Source of the DNA: Lachnospiraceae bacterium
GTDB taxonomy: Bacteria; Bacillota; Clostridia; Lachnospirales; Lachnospiraceae
DNA: 64,000 nt
Reading direction: 5' to 3'
NCBI GenBank assembly: GCA_030526245.1
Contig: JAUNDD010000003.1
Coordinates: forward strand, 25,680 to 89,679
Positions 24,760-33,377 of this stretch are shown here, piece by piece. The notes beneath the pieces are model-generated. The model had not been told where the DNA came from. It did not search any database and saw only the letters and a list, made by a program, of their open reading frames with translations. The position numbers and the translations under genes were made by a program. Positions within the stretch are counted from its first letter, which is position 1, and each line of letters starts with the position of its first letter.

Positions 24760-25527
24760 TCAGCCTGCGTTCTTTTCGTAGATCAGCATCAGTCCCCGCA
24801 GCAGCAGATCATCATCCAGGATGATGTGATTGCGGCACAGGGGAACGATGACCTTGGCCAGTCCGCCGGTGGCCACGATGGTGGGTTCCTCCGGCAGCTC
24901 GCCCCGAATACGATCGATCATGCCGTCGAGGCAGGCGGCATTTCCGTAAAGGATACCGCTGCGCATGCAGTCGATGGTGTTGGTACCAATCAGGTTCTTC
25001 GGCGGATCCAGACTGATTCGCGGAAGCTGGGAGGTGCGGCTGGTCAGGGAGTCCAGGGAGACACGGATACCCGGCAGGATCATACCGCCGATGTAGTTTT
25101 TCTTTTCATCGATGACGGTGATGGTCGTTGCCGTGCCCATATCCACCAGAACCAGCGGACAGGGATACTGGGCAATGCCGGCTACGGCGCCCACAATGAG
25201 GTCTGCGCCAACCTGGGCCGGATTGTCCATGCGAATGTTCAGGCCGGTACGGATGCCAGGGCCGACGACCATGGTATCTACGCCGGTGACCTTGTATACG
25301 GCTTCCTTCAGATGAGATGTAATGGGCGGCACAACGGAGGCAATGATGGCTCCGGTGATGTCCCCGGTGTCGATCTGGTGGATCTCCAGTATGTTGTGGA
25401 AGGAAATGGCATATTCAAAGGCTGTTTTGGCGTGGTCGGTAGACAGACGCTCTGTGAACAGGATCTTCTGGTTTTCGATGCAGCCGAACACGATGTTGGT
25501 ATTGCCGACGTCAATGGCAAGGATCAT
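24760..25527 (-). CDS. coaX: Type III pantothenate kinase
   Basis: First step of CoA synthesis: phosphorylates pantothenate using ATP, with monovalent cation. 255 residues; MILAIDVGNTNIVFG at the start is the ASKHA phosphate-binding loop with Asp6, GADLIVGAVAG and LVLVDMGTATTITVID are the type III signatures. GGGAGG lies 7 nt before ATG 25527; an in-frame ATG further out has no such support. It lies 66 nt downstream of the ECF S-component gene with a terminator-like hairpin between them. With the divergent coaBC it forms a pantothenate/CoA cluster. Confidence 0.95.
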   Translation of the reverse strand: MILAIDVGNTNIVFGCIENQKILFTERLSTDHAKTAFEYAISFHNILEIHQIDTGDITGAIIASVVPPITSHLKEAVYKVTGVDTMVVGPGIRTGLNIRMDNPAQVGADLIVGAVAGIAQYPCPLVLVDMGTATTITVIDEKKNYIGGMILPGIRVSLDSLTSRTSQLPRISLDPPKNLIGTNTIDCMRSGILYGNAACLDGMIDRIRGELPEEPTIVATGGLAKVIVPLCRNHIILDDDLLLRGLMLIYEKNAG

Positions 25528-25546
25528 AGTGGGACCTCCCTTGTAT

Positions 25547-25575
25547 AAAACGGCATGAGAGTTCATGCCGTTTGT
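25547..25575. terminator. Hairpin between ECF S component and coaX
   Basis: AAACGGCATGA / TCATGCCGTTT with a 4-nt loop and T-rich flanks on both strands. On the minus strand it would attenuate read-through from the S-component gene into coaX. Confidence 0.65.
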
Positions 25576-25593
25576 TTGTTTTATAGGTAATGA

Positions 25594-26205
25594 TCAGGCA
25601 CGAACGGCCTTGCGGCTGAGCATGCCAGCCTTGGCCAGGGCTGCGATGACAGCGGTGGTCAGGATGGTGGAAACGACCATCTCAAACACGGCGTTGATGC
25701 CAACGAAGCCGCAGATGAACAGAATGATGTTCTGGCCTCCGATCTTTTCCTGCATGTATTCGGTCTGACCGAACAGCAGTACCAGAGCGGACATGAAGAA
25801 CAGTGTATTTAAGAATGCAGCCATAAATCCGGTGATGGTGGCTGAAACATATACGGAGATTTTTTTGCGGGCTGCACGGAACAGCAGGCCCAGTAAGATG
25901 CCGTCCAGTACACGGGGAACGACGCAGAGAATGAAGGTGCGAAGCGGGTCATAGCTGAACATAATGCCGACCAGACCGCTGCTCAGGCCGTAGCTGCTTA
26001 AGCCCCAGACCAGACCGGCAACAGCACCGGCAGCCGGACCGATGGCGACTGCTGCGATGGCCACGGGAACCATATTCAAAGTGGCGACCAGTGGACCGAT
26101 GGGAAGACGTCCCAGGGGCGTGAAGGCCATCACAAGAAGAACGGCAACAAGAAGAGACAGCAGGACAAAATCCTGTGTTGTGAAGAGTTTCTTTTCAGTT
26201 TTCAT
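25594..26205 (-). CDS. ECF transporter S component, probably for pantothenate
   Basis: 203-residue membrane protein with about six helices, the substrate-binding subunit of an energy-coupling-factor vitamin importer. FTPLGRLPIGPLVATLNMVPVAIAAVAIGP is the S-component helix 1-2 pattern, and the short N-terminus precedes the first helix as usual. AAAGGAG lies 7 nt before ATG 26205. Position beside coaX and coaBC suggests pantothenate (PanT-like), which is inference from context. The shared EcfA/A'/T module must be elsewhere. Its 5' leader (about 190 nt) has hairpins including GGGCAGTCACTGCCC. Confidence 0.82.
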   Translation of the reverse strand: MKTEKKLFTTQDFVLLSLLVAVLLVMAFTPLGRLPIGPLVATLNMVPVAIAAVAIGPAAGAVAGLVWGLSSYGLSSGLVGIMFSYDPLRTFILCVVPRVLDGILLGLLFRAARKKISVYVSATITGFMAAFLNTLFFMSALVLLFGQTEYMQEKIGGQNIILFICGFVGINAVFEMVVSTILTTAVIAALAKAGMLSRKAVRA

Positions 26206-26400
26206 AGTATACTCCTTTGCTACTATTCCCTGACATAACCGGATGAGCACAGCGTATGCTGCGAGCAGTGCGGATGCCGCCCCGAAGGTACGACTCACAG
26301 CGGGAGGGAAGCTCCCGGCCTGCTGACAGGATACGGATGGGTCATCTTGTCGAGGGATACAATACAAAAGGGCAGTGACTGCCCTCGGATACGCGCAAAG
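26206..26400 (-). promoter_or_regulatory. Structured 5' leader of the ECF S component
   Basis: A TATACT -10-like box at about 26398-26403 (minus) starts a leader of about 190 nt. It contains GGGCAG/CTGCCC followed by TTTTGT, and further GC-rich inverted repeats. No known vitamin riboswitch core was recognised. Confidence 0.35.
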
Positions 26401-26419
26401 TATAGCACAGGGAAAACTG

Positions 26420-26729
26420 GAGCGTAAAGATGCAGGCGGGGCGAATCGTGTTCTAAATTCTGTGCAAGCTGCATTTGAAATGCATGTGTCGAGGCGCGGT
26501 CCATGCCTGAGGCCGCTCACGAATGCTCGTTTCCTGCAACTCGCACGCACCTATTTGAGCAGGCTCCCGACAACTCGCTTCGCTCAGACAAGTCTCCGCC
26601 TGCTCAGCTAGCGTGCCACGCTGCGACGGAAGCCTCGCCAGTGTTCGCTTTCCCTCAGGCATTGGGCCCTGCGCCCGAACCACCTCTCCAAACGCCTTTG
26701 CAGGACAGGAGCTGCCATTGAACTGTCTC
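26420..26729. other. About 300-nt gene-free spacer with decayed repeat-like segments
   Basis: No convincing gene on either strand. CTAGCGTGCCACGCTGCG resembles the family B palindrome, and GGGCCCTGCGCCCGA recurs near 45288 as TGGCCCTGCGCCCGA. Looks like accumulated dead repeats. Confidence 0.4.
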
Positions 26730-26768
26730 AAAAAGTATACTTTTTTATCTGAGTGCATAGTGTATAAT
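26730..26768 (+). promoter_or_regulatory. coaBC promoter with perfect palindrome
   Basis: TATAAT at 26763 is the -10. The 16-nt perfect palindrome AAAAAGTATACTTTTT (26730-26745) covers the -35 region. It could be an operator or just a weak -35 (TTTTTA). Confidence 0.55.
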
Positions 26769-26806
26769 AGAAGCATACTAGAGAATAACAAACAGGAGAC
26801 GAAAGA

Positions 26807-28000
26807 ATGCTGAAGGGAAAGACGATTCTGCTGGGAGTCTGCAGCTCCATCGCAGCCTACAAGGCGGCGGAGCTGACCAGCCTGCTGCTCAAACAGCACG
26901 CCAGTGTGCATGTACTGATGACAAAGAATGCGACGGAGTTCATTTCGCCGGTGACCTTTGAAACGCTCACCGGACATAAGTGTCTGGTGGACACCTTCGA
27001 TCGTCATTTTGTGTTTGAGGTGGAGCATATCGAACTGGCCAAGGCAGCGGATCTGGCCATTGTAGCCCCGGCGACAGCCAATATGGCAGCCAAGCTGGCC
27101 CATGGACTGGCGGATGATATTTTGAGTACGACGATTCTGGCCTGTACCTGTCCGAAGCTCATCGCGCCGGCTATGAATACCCGGATGTATGAAAACCCGG
27201 TAACCCAGGATAATCTGGAGACCCTGCGGCGATATGGCTGGGATGTGATCGAACCGGGCAGCGGTCGTCTGGCCTGCGGGGATACCGGAAAGGGCAAGCT
27301 GGCTCCGGTGGAGGAGATGCTGGAGTATGTGATCCGCCGGGCAGCTCTGCCCCAGGATCTGGCAGGCACCCGCATTCTGATCACGGCGGGACCGACCCGG
27401 GAGGCCATCGATCCGGTTCGGTTTATTACGAATCATTCTTCGGGAAAGATGGGCTATGCCCTGGCTCGAATCGCCATGCTTCGCGGAGCGCAGGTTACGC
27501 TGGTGAGCGGGCCCACCAATCTGAAGCCGCCCATGTTTGTGGATTTTGTGCCTATCACTTCGGCACATGATCTGTTTGAGGCGGTGACCAGCCGCAGCGA
27601 TGAGCAGGATATCGTCATCAAGGCGGCAGCCGTGGCGGACTATCGTCCCTGCGAGGTGGCCAGTGAGAAGATGCATAAAAAAGAAGGGGATCTTTCCATT
27701 GCCCTTTCCCGGACCGAGGATACGCTGCAGTATCTGGGAGATCATAAGAAACCGGGGCAGATCCTGTGCGGCTTTGCCATGGAAACCGAGCAGATGGAGG
27801 AGCGGGCGCAGGCCAAGCTGGTTAGAAAGAACCTGGATATGATCTGCGCCAACAATGTCAAGGTGGAGGGAGCCGGCTTCGGCGTGGACACCAATGTGCT
27901 GACGTTGATCACCCGGGAGGATCGACGGCAGCTGGAGCTGATGAGCAAAGAGCAGGCAGCCTTTGAGATTCTGAGTCAGCTGAAGGGGATGTTGAGATAA
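26807..28000 (+). CDS. coaBC: Bifunctional phosphopantothenoylcysteine decarboxylase/synthase
   Basis: Carries out the second and third steps of CoA synthesis. 397 residues. The N-terminal flavin-dependent CoaC half shows GVCSSIAAYKAAEL, the catalytic His in VEHIELAKAAD, PAMNTRMY (the PxMNxxMW motif) and the clamp GRLACGDTG with its Cys. The CTP-dependent CoaB half begins near residue 187 with ILITAGPTREAIDPVRFITN and has HSSGKMGYALA and IKAAAVADYRP. GGAG lies 9 nt before ATG 26807. It is divergent from the S component and coaX. Confidence 0.96.
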   Translation: MLKGKTILLGVCSSIAAYKAAELTSLLLKQHASVHVLMTKNATEFISPVTFETLTGHKCLVDTFDRHFVFEVEHIELAKAADLAIVAPATANMAAKLAHGLADDILSTTILACTCPKLIAPAMNTRMYENPVTQDNLETLRRYGWDVIEPGSGRLACGDTGKGKLAPVEEMLEYVIRRAALPQDLAGTRILITAGPTREAIDPVRFITNHSSGKMGYALARIAMLRGAQVTLVSGPTNLKPPMFVDFVPITSAHDLFEAVTSRSDEQDIVIKAAAVADYRPCEVASEKMHKKEGDLSIALSRTEDTLQYLGDHKKPGQILCGFAMETEQMEERAQAKLVRKNLDMICANNVKVEGAGFGVDTNVLTLITREDRRQLELMSKEQAAFEILSQLKGMLR

Positions 28001-28186
28001 ATCGTTTTCAGACATGGCCCGTACGGGCCGGTTCATATTATGAAGTGTTGTATAAAAATCAGACAACAAAGGATGGAAAAGACCGGGATCGGCAGCAATG
28101 CATGGTGACAGCACAGGTCAGAAGTGAATGAGGAAATGTAGACGTACGGCAGAATGGAGCTATGCTGCCGGGAAACGGAGGCAGGT

Positions 28187-29131
28187 ATGACACTGACACA
28201 GCTACGATATATTCTGGTGATCTCGGAAACGGGATCCATCAACAAGGCGGCAGAACTCCTGTATGTTTCGCAGCCGTCTCTGACCAATGCCGTGAAGGAA
28301 GTGGAAAAGGAGATCGGCATCACTCTGTTCTATCGCAGCGGCAAGGGCGTGACCCTGACCAACGACGGGACCGAGTTTGTTCTGTATGCCCGGCAGGTCT
28401 GCGAGCAGTACGACAATCTGCTTGAAAAGTACGGCAAGGGCGGCAATCTGAAAAAGAAGTTTGCGGTGAGCACCCAGCACTATTCCTTTGCGGTACATGC
28501 CTTTGTGGAGATGGTCAAAAACTTTGACGCCACCGAGTATGAGTTTGCGATTCGGGAAACGCGGACCAGAGAGGTCATCTCGGATGTGAGCCAGATGCGC
28601 AGCGAGATCGGGGTGCTGTATTTGAGCAGCTTCAACCGGCCAGCTCTGGAAAAGGTCATCCATACCGCCAATCTGGAGTTCCGGCATCTGGTGACCTGCC
28701 GTCCCTATGTCTATTTATGGAAGGGACATCCGCTGGCCGGAGAAAAGGAGATCGCCTTTGAGCAACTGAAGGCCTATCCCTGCCTGTCCTTTGAGCAGGG
28801 AGACAACGGTTCCTTCTATTTTTCGGAGGAGATCCTGCCCACCGCAGAGTACCCGTGCATCATCAAGGCGAACGACCGGGCGACCATGCTGAATCTGATG
28901 GTGGGGCTGAATGCCTACATCCTCTGCTCGGGTGTGATCTGCGAAGAGCTGAATGGCTCGGATTATCTGGCCGTGCCCTTCCGGGAGGAGGACGCCGGCG
29001 GGGAGGGCACCATGGAGATCGGCTGTCTGGTTCGCAAGGACCGGCGAATCAGCCGCATGGGCGAGCTTTATATCCAGGAGCTGGACCGGTATCTGAAGGA
29101 GCATGTGCAGGATGTGGAGAGCCGGACATAA
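28187..29131 (+). CDS. LysR-family transcriptional regulator
   Basis: 314 residues. N-terminal winged helix-turn-helix (MTLTQLRYILVISETGSINKAAELLYVSQPSLTNAVKEVE) and a C-terminal periplasmic-binding-type effector domain (TRTREVISDVSQMRSEIGVLYLSS and onwards). GGAGG precedes ATG 28187. It ends 21 nt before the MoxR-type ATPase gene and points the same way, so the three genes probably form one unit, unusual because LysR genes normally diverge from their targets. Effector unknown. The upstream spacer holds a GGCCCGTACGGGCC palindrome at 28014 and a TATAAA box near 28050. Confidence 0.88.
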   Translation: MTLTQLRYILVISETGSINKAAELLYVSQPSLTNAVKEVEKEIGITLFYRSGKGVTLTNDGTEFVLYARQVCEQYDNLLEKYGKGGNLKKKFAVSTQHYSFAVHAFVEMVKNFDATEYEFAIRETRTREVISDVSQMRSEIGVLYLSSFNRPALEKVIHTANLEFRHLVTCRPYVYLWKGHPLAGEKEIAFEQLKAYPCLSFEQGDNGSFYFSEEILPTAEYPCIIKANDRATMLNLMVGLNAYILCSGVICEELNGSDYLAVPFREEDAGGEGTMEIGCLVRKDRRISRMGELYIQELDRYLKEHVQDVESRT

Positions 29132-29152
29132 GAAGACAGGAGATAGATTTTA

Positions 29153-30079
29153 ATGATGACCAGACAGGAATGGAATGAATGCTATATCAGCCAGGGCATC
29201 AGCCCGGCACTCATTGGCGAGATCGAAAGATTTCGCCTTTCTCATCCGGTGGCGGAATGCATGGCAGACCGCGTACAGGAGCCGGAGATCCCGTTTTTTG
29301 GAGCAGAGGTGTTTGAGATGGCCGCCTCGGCGCTGCTGCAGGGTGAAAACATCCTGCTGACCGGAACCAAGGCGACGGGCAAAAATGTCCTCTCGGAAAA
29401 CCTGGCATGGATGTTCGGGCGACCGATCTACGACATCTCGTTCCATGTCAATACGGACAGCAGTGCGCTGATCGGCACGGACACCTTCCGGAACAACGAG
29501 GTGGTGCTGCGCCGGGGACCGGTCTATGATGCGGCGGTCTACGGTGCCTTTGCGGTGCTGGATGAGGTAAATATGGCGAAAAATGAGGCAATCTCTGTTC
29601 TTCATGCGGCACTGGATTTCCGGCGGATCGTGGATGTGCCGGGCTATGAACGGCTGCGGCTGGATGATGCCACCCGCTTCATCGGCACCATGAACTACGG
29701 CTATGCCGGCACCAAGGAGCTGAACGAGGCGCTGGTATCCCGTTTCCTGGTCATCGATATGCCGGATGCATCGGAGGAGACGCTGGAGAAGATTCTGACC
29801 CGGACCTTCCCGGATCTGAAGGCGGGAGCGCTGGAGCAGATCATCGGTCTGTTCCTGGATCTGCAGACCAAGGCCCGAAACCATGAGATCTCCTCCAAGC
29901 CGCTGGATGTGCGCGGCCTGATCGGTGCGCTGAAGACCGTGCGGGGCGGTCTGTCACCGCGGCGGGCGATCCGCATGGGTGTCACCAATAAGACCTTTGA
30001 CCAGTTTGAGCGGGAGATGGTGGAGGATACGGTCATGACCCGTATCCCTTCGGACTGGACCGCCGGAGATATCTTCTGA
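29153..30079 (+). CDS. MoxR-type AAA+ ATPase
   Basis: 308-residue AAA+ protein of the MoxR/CbbQ group, chaperone-like ATPases that work with a VWA protein to activate or insert cofactors in a client enzyme. Walker A GTKATGKN at 71-78, Walker B FAVLDEVNMAKN near 141, sensor 1 FIGTMNYGYAG near 182, arginine finger in EALVSRFLVID. The next gene starts 1 nt after the stop and encodes the VWA partner. The client is not apparent in the window. Confidence 0.88.
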   Translation: MMTRQEWNECYISQGISPALIGEIERFRLSHPVAECMADRVQEPEIPFFGAEVFEMAASALLQGENILLTGTKATGKNVLSENLAWMFGRPIYDISFHVNTDSSALIGTDTFRNNEVVLRRGPVYDAAVYGAFAVLDEVNMAKNEAISVLHAALDFRRIVDVPGYERLRLDDATRFIGTMNYGYAGTKELNEALVSRFLVIDMPDASEETLEKILTRTFPDLKAGALEQIIGLFLDLQTKARNHEISSKPLDVRGLIGALKTVRGGLSPRRAIRMGVTNKTFDQFEREMVEDTVMTRIPSDWTAGDIF

Positions 30080-30080
30080 C

Positions 30081-32012
30081 ATGATTACGGAAAAGGATTT
30101 TGAAGACCTGGATGAATATGCGCTGGATGCCGGGCAGATGGAAGCCGCGGAGCGGATGCGCAATCTCATGTGGACCGTCAGCGGTGATTACACGCTGAAT
30201 ACAAAGCTGGATCTGCAGGACTGGAAGCACACCAAATGGGTGGCTGCCTATGACGCGGTGAAGCAGGGGGCGCTGGCAAAGTTTTTTGACCAGAATGCCT
30301 TTGCGGTGTACCTGGCCAAAAAGCTCTATTACGGAGCGGATCAGGGGCCGTTGACCGCCATCGCCCAGATGTGCGTCGACGCAGCGGTGTATCCCCGGGC
30401 TGTTCGGGAACGACCGGGGGTGCGGGAGATCCGCAGTCTGGCCTACGACTATATATTGGAAAGAAAGTTTTCGGCGCTGAGTGCCTCCTGGGTCGGACGG
30501 GTGCGTCTGGCCTGGATGCGGGATGTGCTGCGGGAGGGGGCGGTGGCCTCCAATGGTGTGAAAGCAGAGGCAGGCGTGAATGCCGCAGAGCATGATGAGA
30601 AAGAGGCGGTCGCCGAGACTGCCGACGCCGAGGAAAGTAAAATGGTGGCTTCCGGGCATGAGCAACGGCTGGCGCAGCCCCTGGCCCGACTGGGGCACCT
30701 GGAAGCGGACGCTTCCACCTGGCAGCTGATCCGGACGGTGGATGAACTCTACAATGAGATGATCGATCCGGATTTTGTGAAAAAGCATGGAGACCTGGAG
30801 CATGTACTTTCGGCTACGCTGGAGGAGATGCAGGAGTTCAACTGGCGGGATCTGCTGGAGGAGGAAGCCTATGAACAGCTGCTGCAGCAGCTGCTGGAGC
30901 AGGTGAGCCGGGAGGATTTTCAGCCGGATCAGCCGGCGACAGCTCCGCCGGAGCAGGGAAGCGAAAGCGCTCAGGCGGCGCCCCGGGTCATTCAGATCGA
31001 TGAAAAGGCGGCGGCAAAAATGTACGCCTACATCGAAAAAAACTACGGGCGTTCCTATTTAAATGAGCATGAGCAGAAGGCTTTGAACTACCGGCTGTGC
31101 CGGGGAGCCCATCAGGACTGCCGGCTGTATATGACGGATGGTATCCTTGAAAGCCATGTGATGGTCAATGCCCAGTATGTGAACACCAGGGCGCATGTGC
31201 GCAACAACCAGCGGCTGTTTATGAATTCCACCCACCTGCTGCGCCGCAACGTGGAGGAGATGAGCGCGGCCCTGCGGCGGAGCCTGATGCTTCGCTCTCA
31301 GCCGGAGGCCATCTATGCGGAGCATGGTCATGTCCGGCCGAACCAGCTCTGGAAGGTAGGGCGTGTGCCGGAACCGGGTAAGCTTTTTTTTAGGATGACC
31401 CGGGAAAACAACAACGATTTTGTGGTGGAGGTCCTTCTGGATGCCAGCGGCTCCCAGCGTGAACGGCAGGGCCTGGTGGCTCTGCAGGCCTACATCATCT
31501 GTGCGGCGTTAAGTGAGGTGGGACTGCCCCATCGGCTGGTGAGCTTCTGCACCTTCTGGGATTACACGGTGCTGCAGAGGATGCGGGATTTTGACGATGC
31601 CCCGGATAAGGACCGGAAGGCGCTGGAGTATGTGACTTCCTCCAACAACCGGGACGGGCTGGCCATCCGGGCCGCGGGCGATGAGCTGAGTCGGCGGCCG
31701 GAAGAGCATAAGATCCTGATCGTGCTGAGCGACGGGCGCCCCAACGATGTGGTGGTCGGCCGGCCGGGCAGCCGCAATCCCCAATCCTATTCCGGGGACT
31801 ATGCGGTCCGGGACACCGCCTTTGAGGTGCGCCGGCTTCGAAGTCAGGGCATCCATGTACTGGGAGTCTACACCGGCAAGGAGCAGGATCTGGCAGCGGA
31901 GAAGCTGATCTTTGGAAGAGATTTCGCCTACATCCATGAGATCCGCAATTTCTCTCGGGTGGTCTCCACCTATCTGCAGCGTCTGCTGGAGCAGGATGTG
32001 GGAGAACTGTAG
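30081..32012 (+). CDS. VWA-domain partner of the MoxR ATPase (CobT/NorD-like)
   Basis: 643-residue protein with a helical N-terminal region, an acidic low-complexity middle (residues about 150-190) and a C-terminal von Willebrand A domain at about 445-640. The MIDAS motif DASGSQ is near 453 with LVLSDGRPND-like (ILIVLSDGRPND) further on. Similar in layout to NorD and to cobaltochelatase CobT, but no cobalamin or nitric oxide reductase genes are near. Acts with the preceding ATPase, presumably in cytosol. Metal-dependent client binding through the MIDAS site is inferred from the family. Confidence 0.82.
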   Translation: MITEKDFEDLDEYALDAGQMEAAERMRNLMWTVSGDYTLNTKLDLQDWKHTKWVAAYDAVKQGALAKFFDQNAFAVYLAKKLYYGADQGPLTAIAQMCVDAAVYPRAVRERPGVREIRSLAYDYILERKFSALSASWVGRVRLAWMRDVLREGAVASNGVKAEAGVNAAEHDEKEAVAETADAEESKMVASGHEQRLAQPLARLGHLEADASTWQLIRTVDELYNEMIDPDFVKKHGDLEHVLSATLEEMQEFNWRDLLEEEAYEQLLQQLLEQVSREDFQPDQPATAPPEQGSESAQAAPRVIQIDEKAAAKMYAYIEKNYGRSYLNEHEQKALNYRLCRGAHQDCRLYMTDGILESHVMVNAQYVNTRAHVRNNQRLFMNSTHLLRRNVEEMSAALRRSLMLRSQPEAIYAEHGHVRPNQLWKVGRVPEPGKLFFRMTRENNNDFVVEVLLDASGSQRERQGLVALQAYIICAALSEVGLPHRLVSFCTFWDYTVLQRMRDFDDAPDKDRKALEYVTSSNNRDGLAIRAAGDELSRRPEEHKILIVLSDGRPNDVVVGRPGSRNPQSYSGDYAVRDTAFEVRRLRSQGIHVLGVYTGKEQDLAAEKLIFGRDFAYIHEIRNFSRVVSTYLQRLLEQDVGEL

Positions 32013-32171
32013 AGGATCGATCTGGCTGAACCGATTTGCCAAAGCCGGATACGGAGAAGCGGCCGATCAGGGCGATTACCTTATCAGACGATGCATTGGA
32101 TGGGATGGGAGGATCCTCGGAAGATTGCCCTTGTCGGAACAGGCAGAAAGGCATACAATACAGTAAGAAAA

Positions 32172-32187
32172 AACGGCCCGCGGGCCG
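32172..32187 (-). other. GC hairpin upstream of mrp
   Basis: CGGCCCGCGGGCCG with an A-run upstream; on the minus strand it would read as hairpin plus T6. No minus-strand gene needs it, so on the plus strand it is just a leader hairpin. Confidence 0.4.
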
Positions 32188-32202
32188 AAGAAGGAGAGTT
32201 AT

Positions 32203-33048
32203 ATGGCAGAGAACAAAGAGTGCTCCAGTGCATCCTCCTGCTCACGCAGCAGCTGTGAGGGATGTCCGAGCAAAGACAAAAAAACCAGCTTCCGTGTGGA
32301 CGCTAACATCTATTCAGAGATCAAGCATGTGATCGGTATCGTCAGCGGTAAGGGCGGCGTTGGCAAGTCCATGGTGACCGCTTCCCTGGCGAACCAGCTG
32401 GCTAAGGCCGGTTATCGCGTGGGTATCATGGATGCCGACATTACAGGCCCGTCGATTCCGAAGATGTACGGCCTGACAGGTCCGGCTGAGATGACCGCCG
32501 ACGACAATATTCTTCCGATCATCACCGATAACGATATCAAGGTCATGTCTCTGAACCTGCTGATGCCCGATCCGGAGCAGGCGGTCGTATGGCGCGGACC
32601 GGTGATCGCCGGCGTGGTCAAGCAGTTCTGGACGGATGTAGTCTGGGGCGAACTGGATTATCTTCTGGTAGATATGCCGCCGGGAACCGGTGATGTTCCG
32701 CTGACGGTGTTCCAGTCTCTGCCGGTGGATGGAATCGTGATCGTGACATCTCCGCAGGATCTGGTGCAGATGATCGTCAAGAAGGCCTACAACATGGCTT
32801 CTCTGATGAAGATCCCGGTAGTAGGACTGGTAGAGAACTTCAGCTACGCCCTTTGCCCGTGCTGCGGCGAGAAGATCGAGCTGTTCGGCACCAGCCATAC
32901 GGATGAGGCAGCTGCTTCGGTAGGACTGCCGGTACTGGCTAAGCTGCCCATCGATCCGGCCCTGGCCAAGGCTGCGGATGAGGGGCGATTTGCCGAGGTG
33001 GATCAGACCAGACTGGAAGAGGCAGCCAGAGCACTGCCGAGAGCGTAA
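32203..33048 (+). CDS. mrp: Mrp/NBP35-type iron-sulfur carrier ATPase
   Basis: 281-residue P-loop NTPase of the ApbC/Mrp group, which binds a bridging [4Fe-4S] cluster and hands it to apoproteins. The deviant Walker A GKGGVGKS is at 51-58, and CPCCGEK near 218-224 supplies the bridging cysteines. Unlike most bacterial Mrp proteins it has a Cys-rich N-terminus (Cys7, Cys13, Cys18, Cys21) that recalls the N-terminal cluster site of eukaryotic NBP35. GAAGGAGAG precedes ATG 32203. The last 50 nt are duplicated just after the stop. Confidence 0.92.
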   Translation: MAENKECSSASSCSRSSCEGCPSKDKKTSFRVDANIYSEIKHVIGIVSGKGGVGKSMVTASLANQLAKAGYRVGIMDADITGPSIPKMYGLTGPAEMTADDNILPIITDNDIKVMSLNLLMPDPEQAVVWRGPVIAGVVKQFWTDVVWGELDYLLVDMPPGTGDVPLTVFQSLPVDGIVIVTSPQDLVQMIVKKAYNMASLMKIPVVGLVENFSYALCPCCGEKIELFGTSHTDEAAASVGLPVLAKLPIDPALAKAADEGRFAEVDQTRLEEAARALPRA

Positions 33049-33101
33049 GCGAGTTGATCAGACTGGAAGAGGCAGTCAAAGCATTGCCGAGAGCGTAAGC
33101 G
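33001..33101. repeat. Tandem duplication of the mrp 3' end
   Basis: About 46-50 nt ending GCACTGCCGAGAGCGTAAG (33001-33050) recur at 33056-33101 as GCATTGCCGAGAGCGTAAG after the stop codon, with a few changes. Confidence 0.8.
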
Positions 33102-33184
33102 GATCGATACGTTATAAACACGGTTGGTTCTTTCGCGGGAAATTCCGAATGGGTTTTTCCTGCGGACACGACAGGCGCAAACTG

Positions 33185-33240
33185 AAAGGACCCTCCCTGG
33201 AGGCAGGATGTGAAATCACTGACAGGGAAGGTCCTTTTTC
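33185..33240 (+). terminator. Terminator after mrp
   Basis: AAAGGACC..CCCTG pairs with CAGGG..AGGTCCTTT across a 25-nt apical region, then T5C. Confidence 0.8.
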
Positions 33241-33267
33241 GTTACAGTTCACTGCGTGAACTGTAAC
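33241..33267. repeat. Family D palindrome, perfect isolated copy
   Basis: GTTACAGTTCAC, TGC spacer, GTGAACTGTAAC: both 12-nt arms perfect. It directly abuts the mrp terminator. The rest of the spacer to 33377 shows nothing I can name. Confidence 0.85.
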
Positions 33268-33377
33268 CCTTTTCTATATTTGTTTGGAGAATCAAAGTGT
33301 CATGCCTCACGGCTCCGGCTATGTCTGGGGGGAAACGGAGAGGTGAGCGGACGGTACCTTGATCAAAAAAACGATGC

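Noticed and set aside
32172-32187. Minus-strand terminator
   Set aside because: The hairpin plus T-run reads well on the minus strand but no minus-strand gene ends there.
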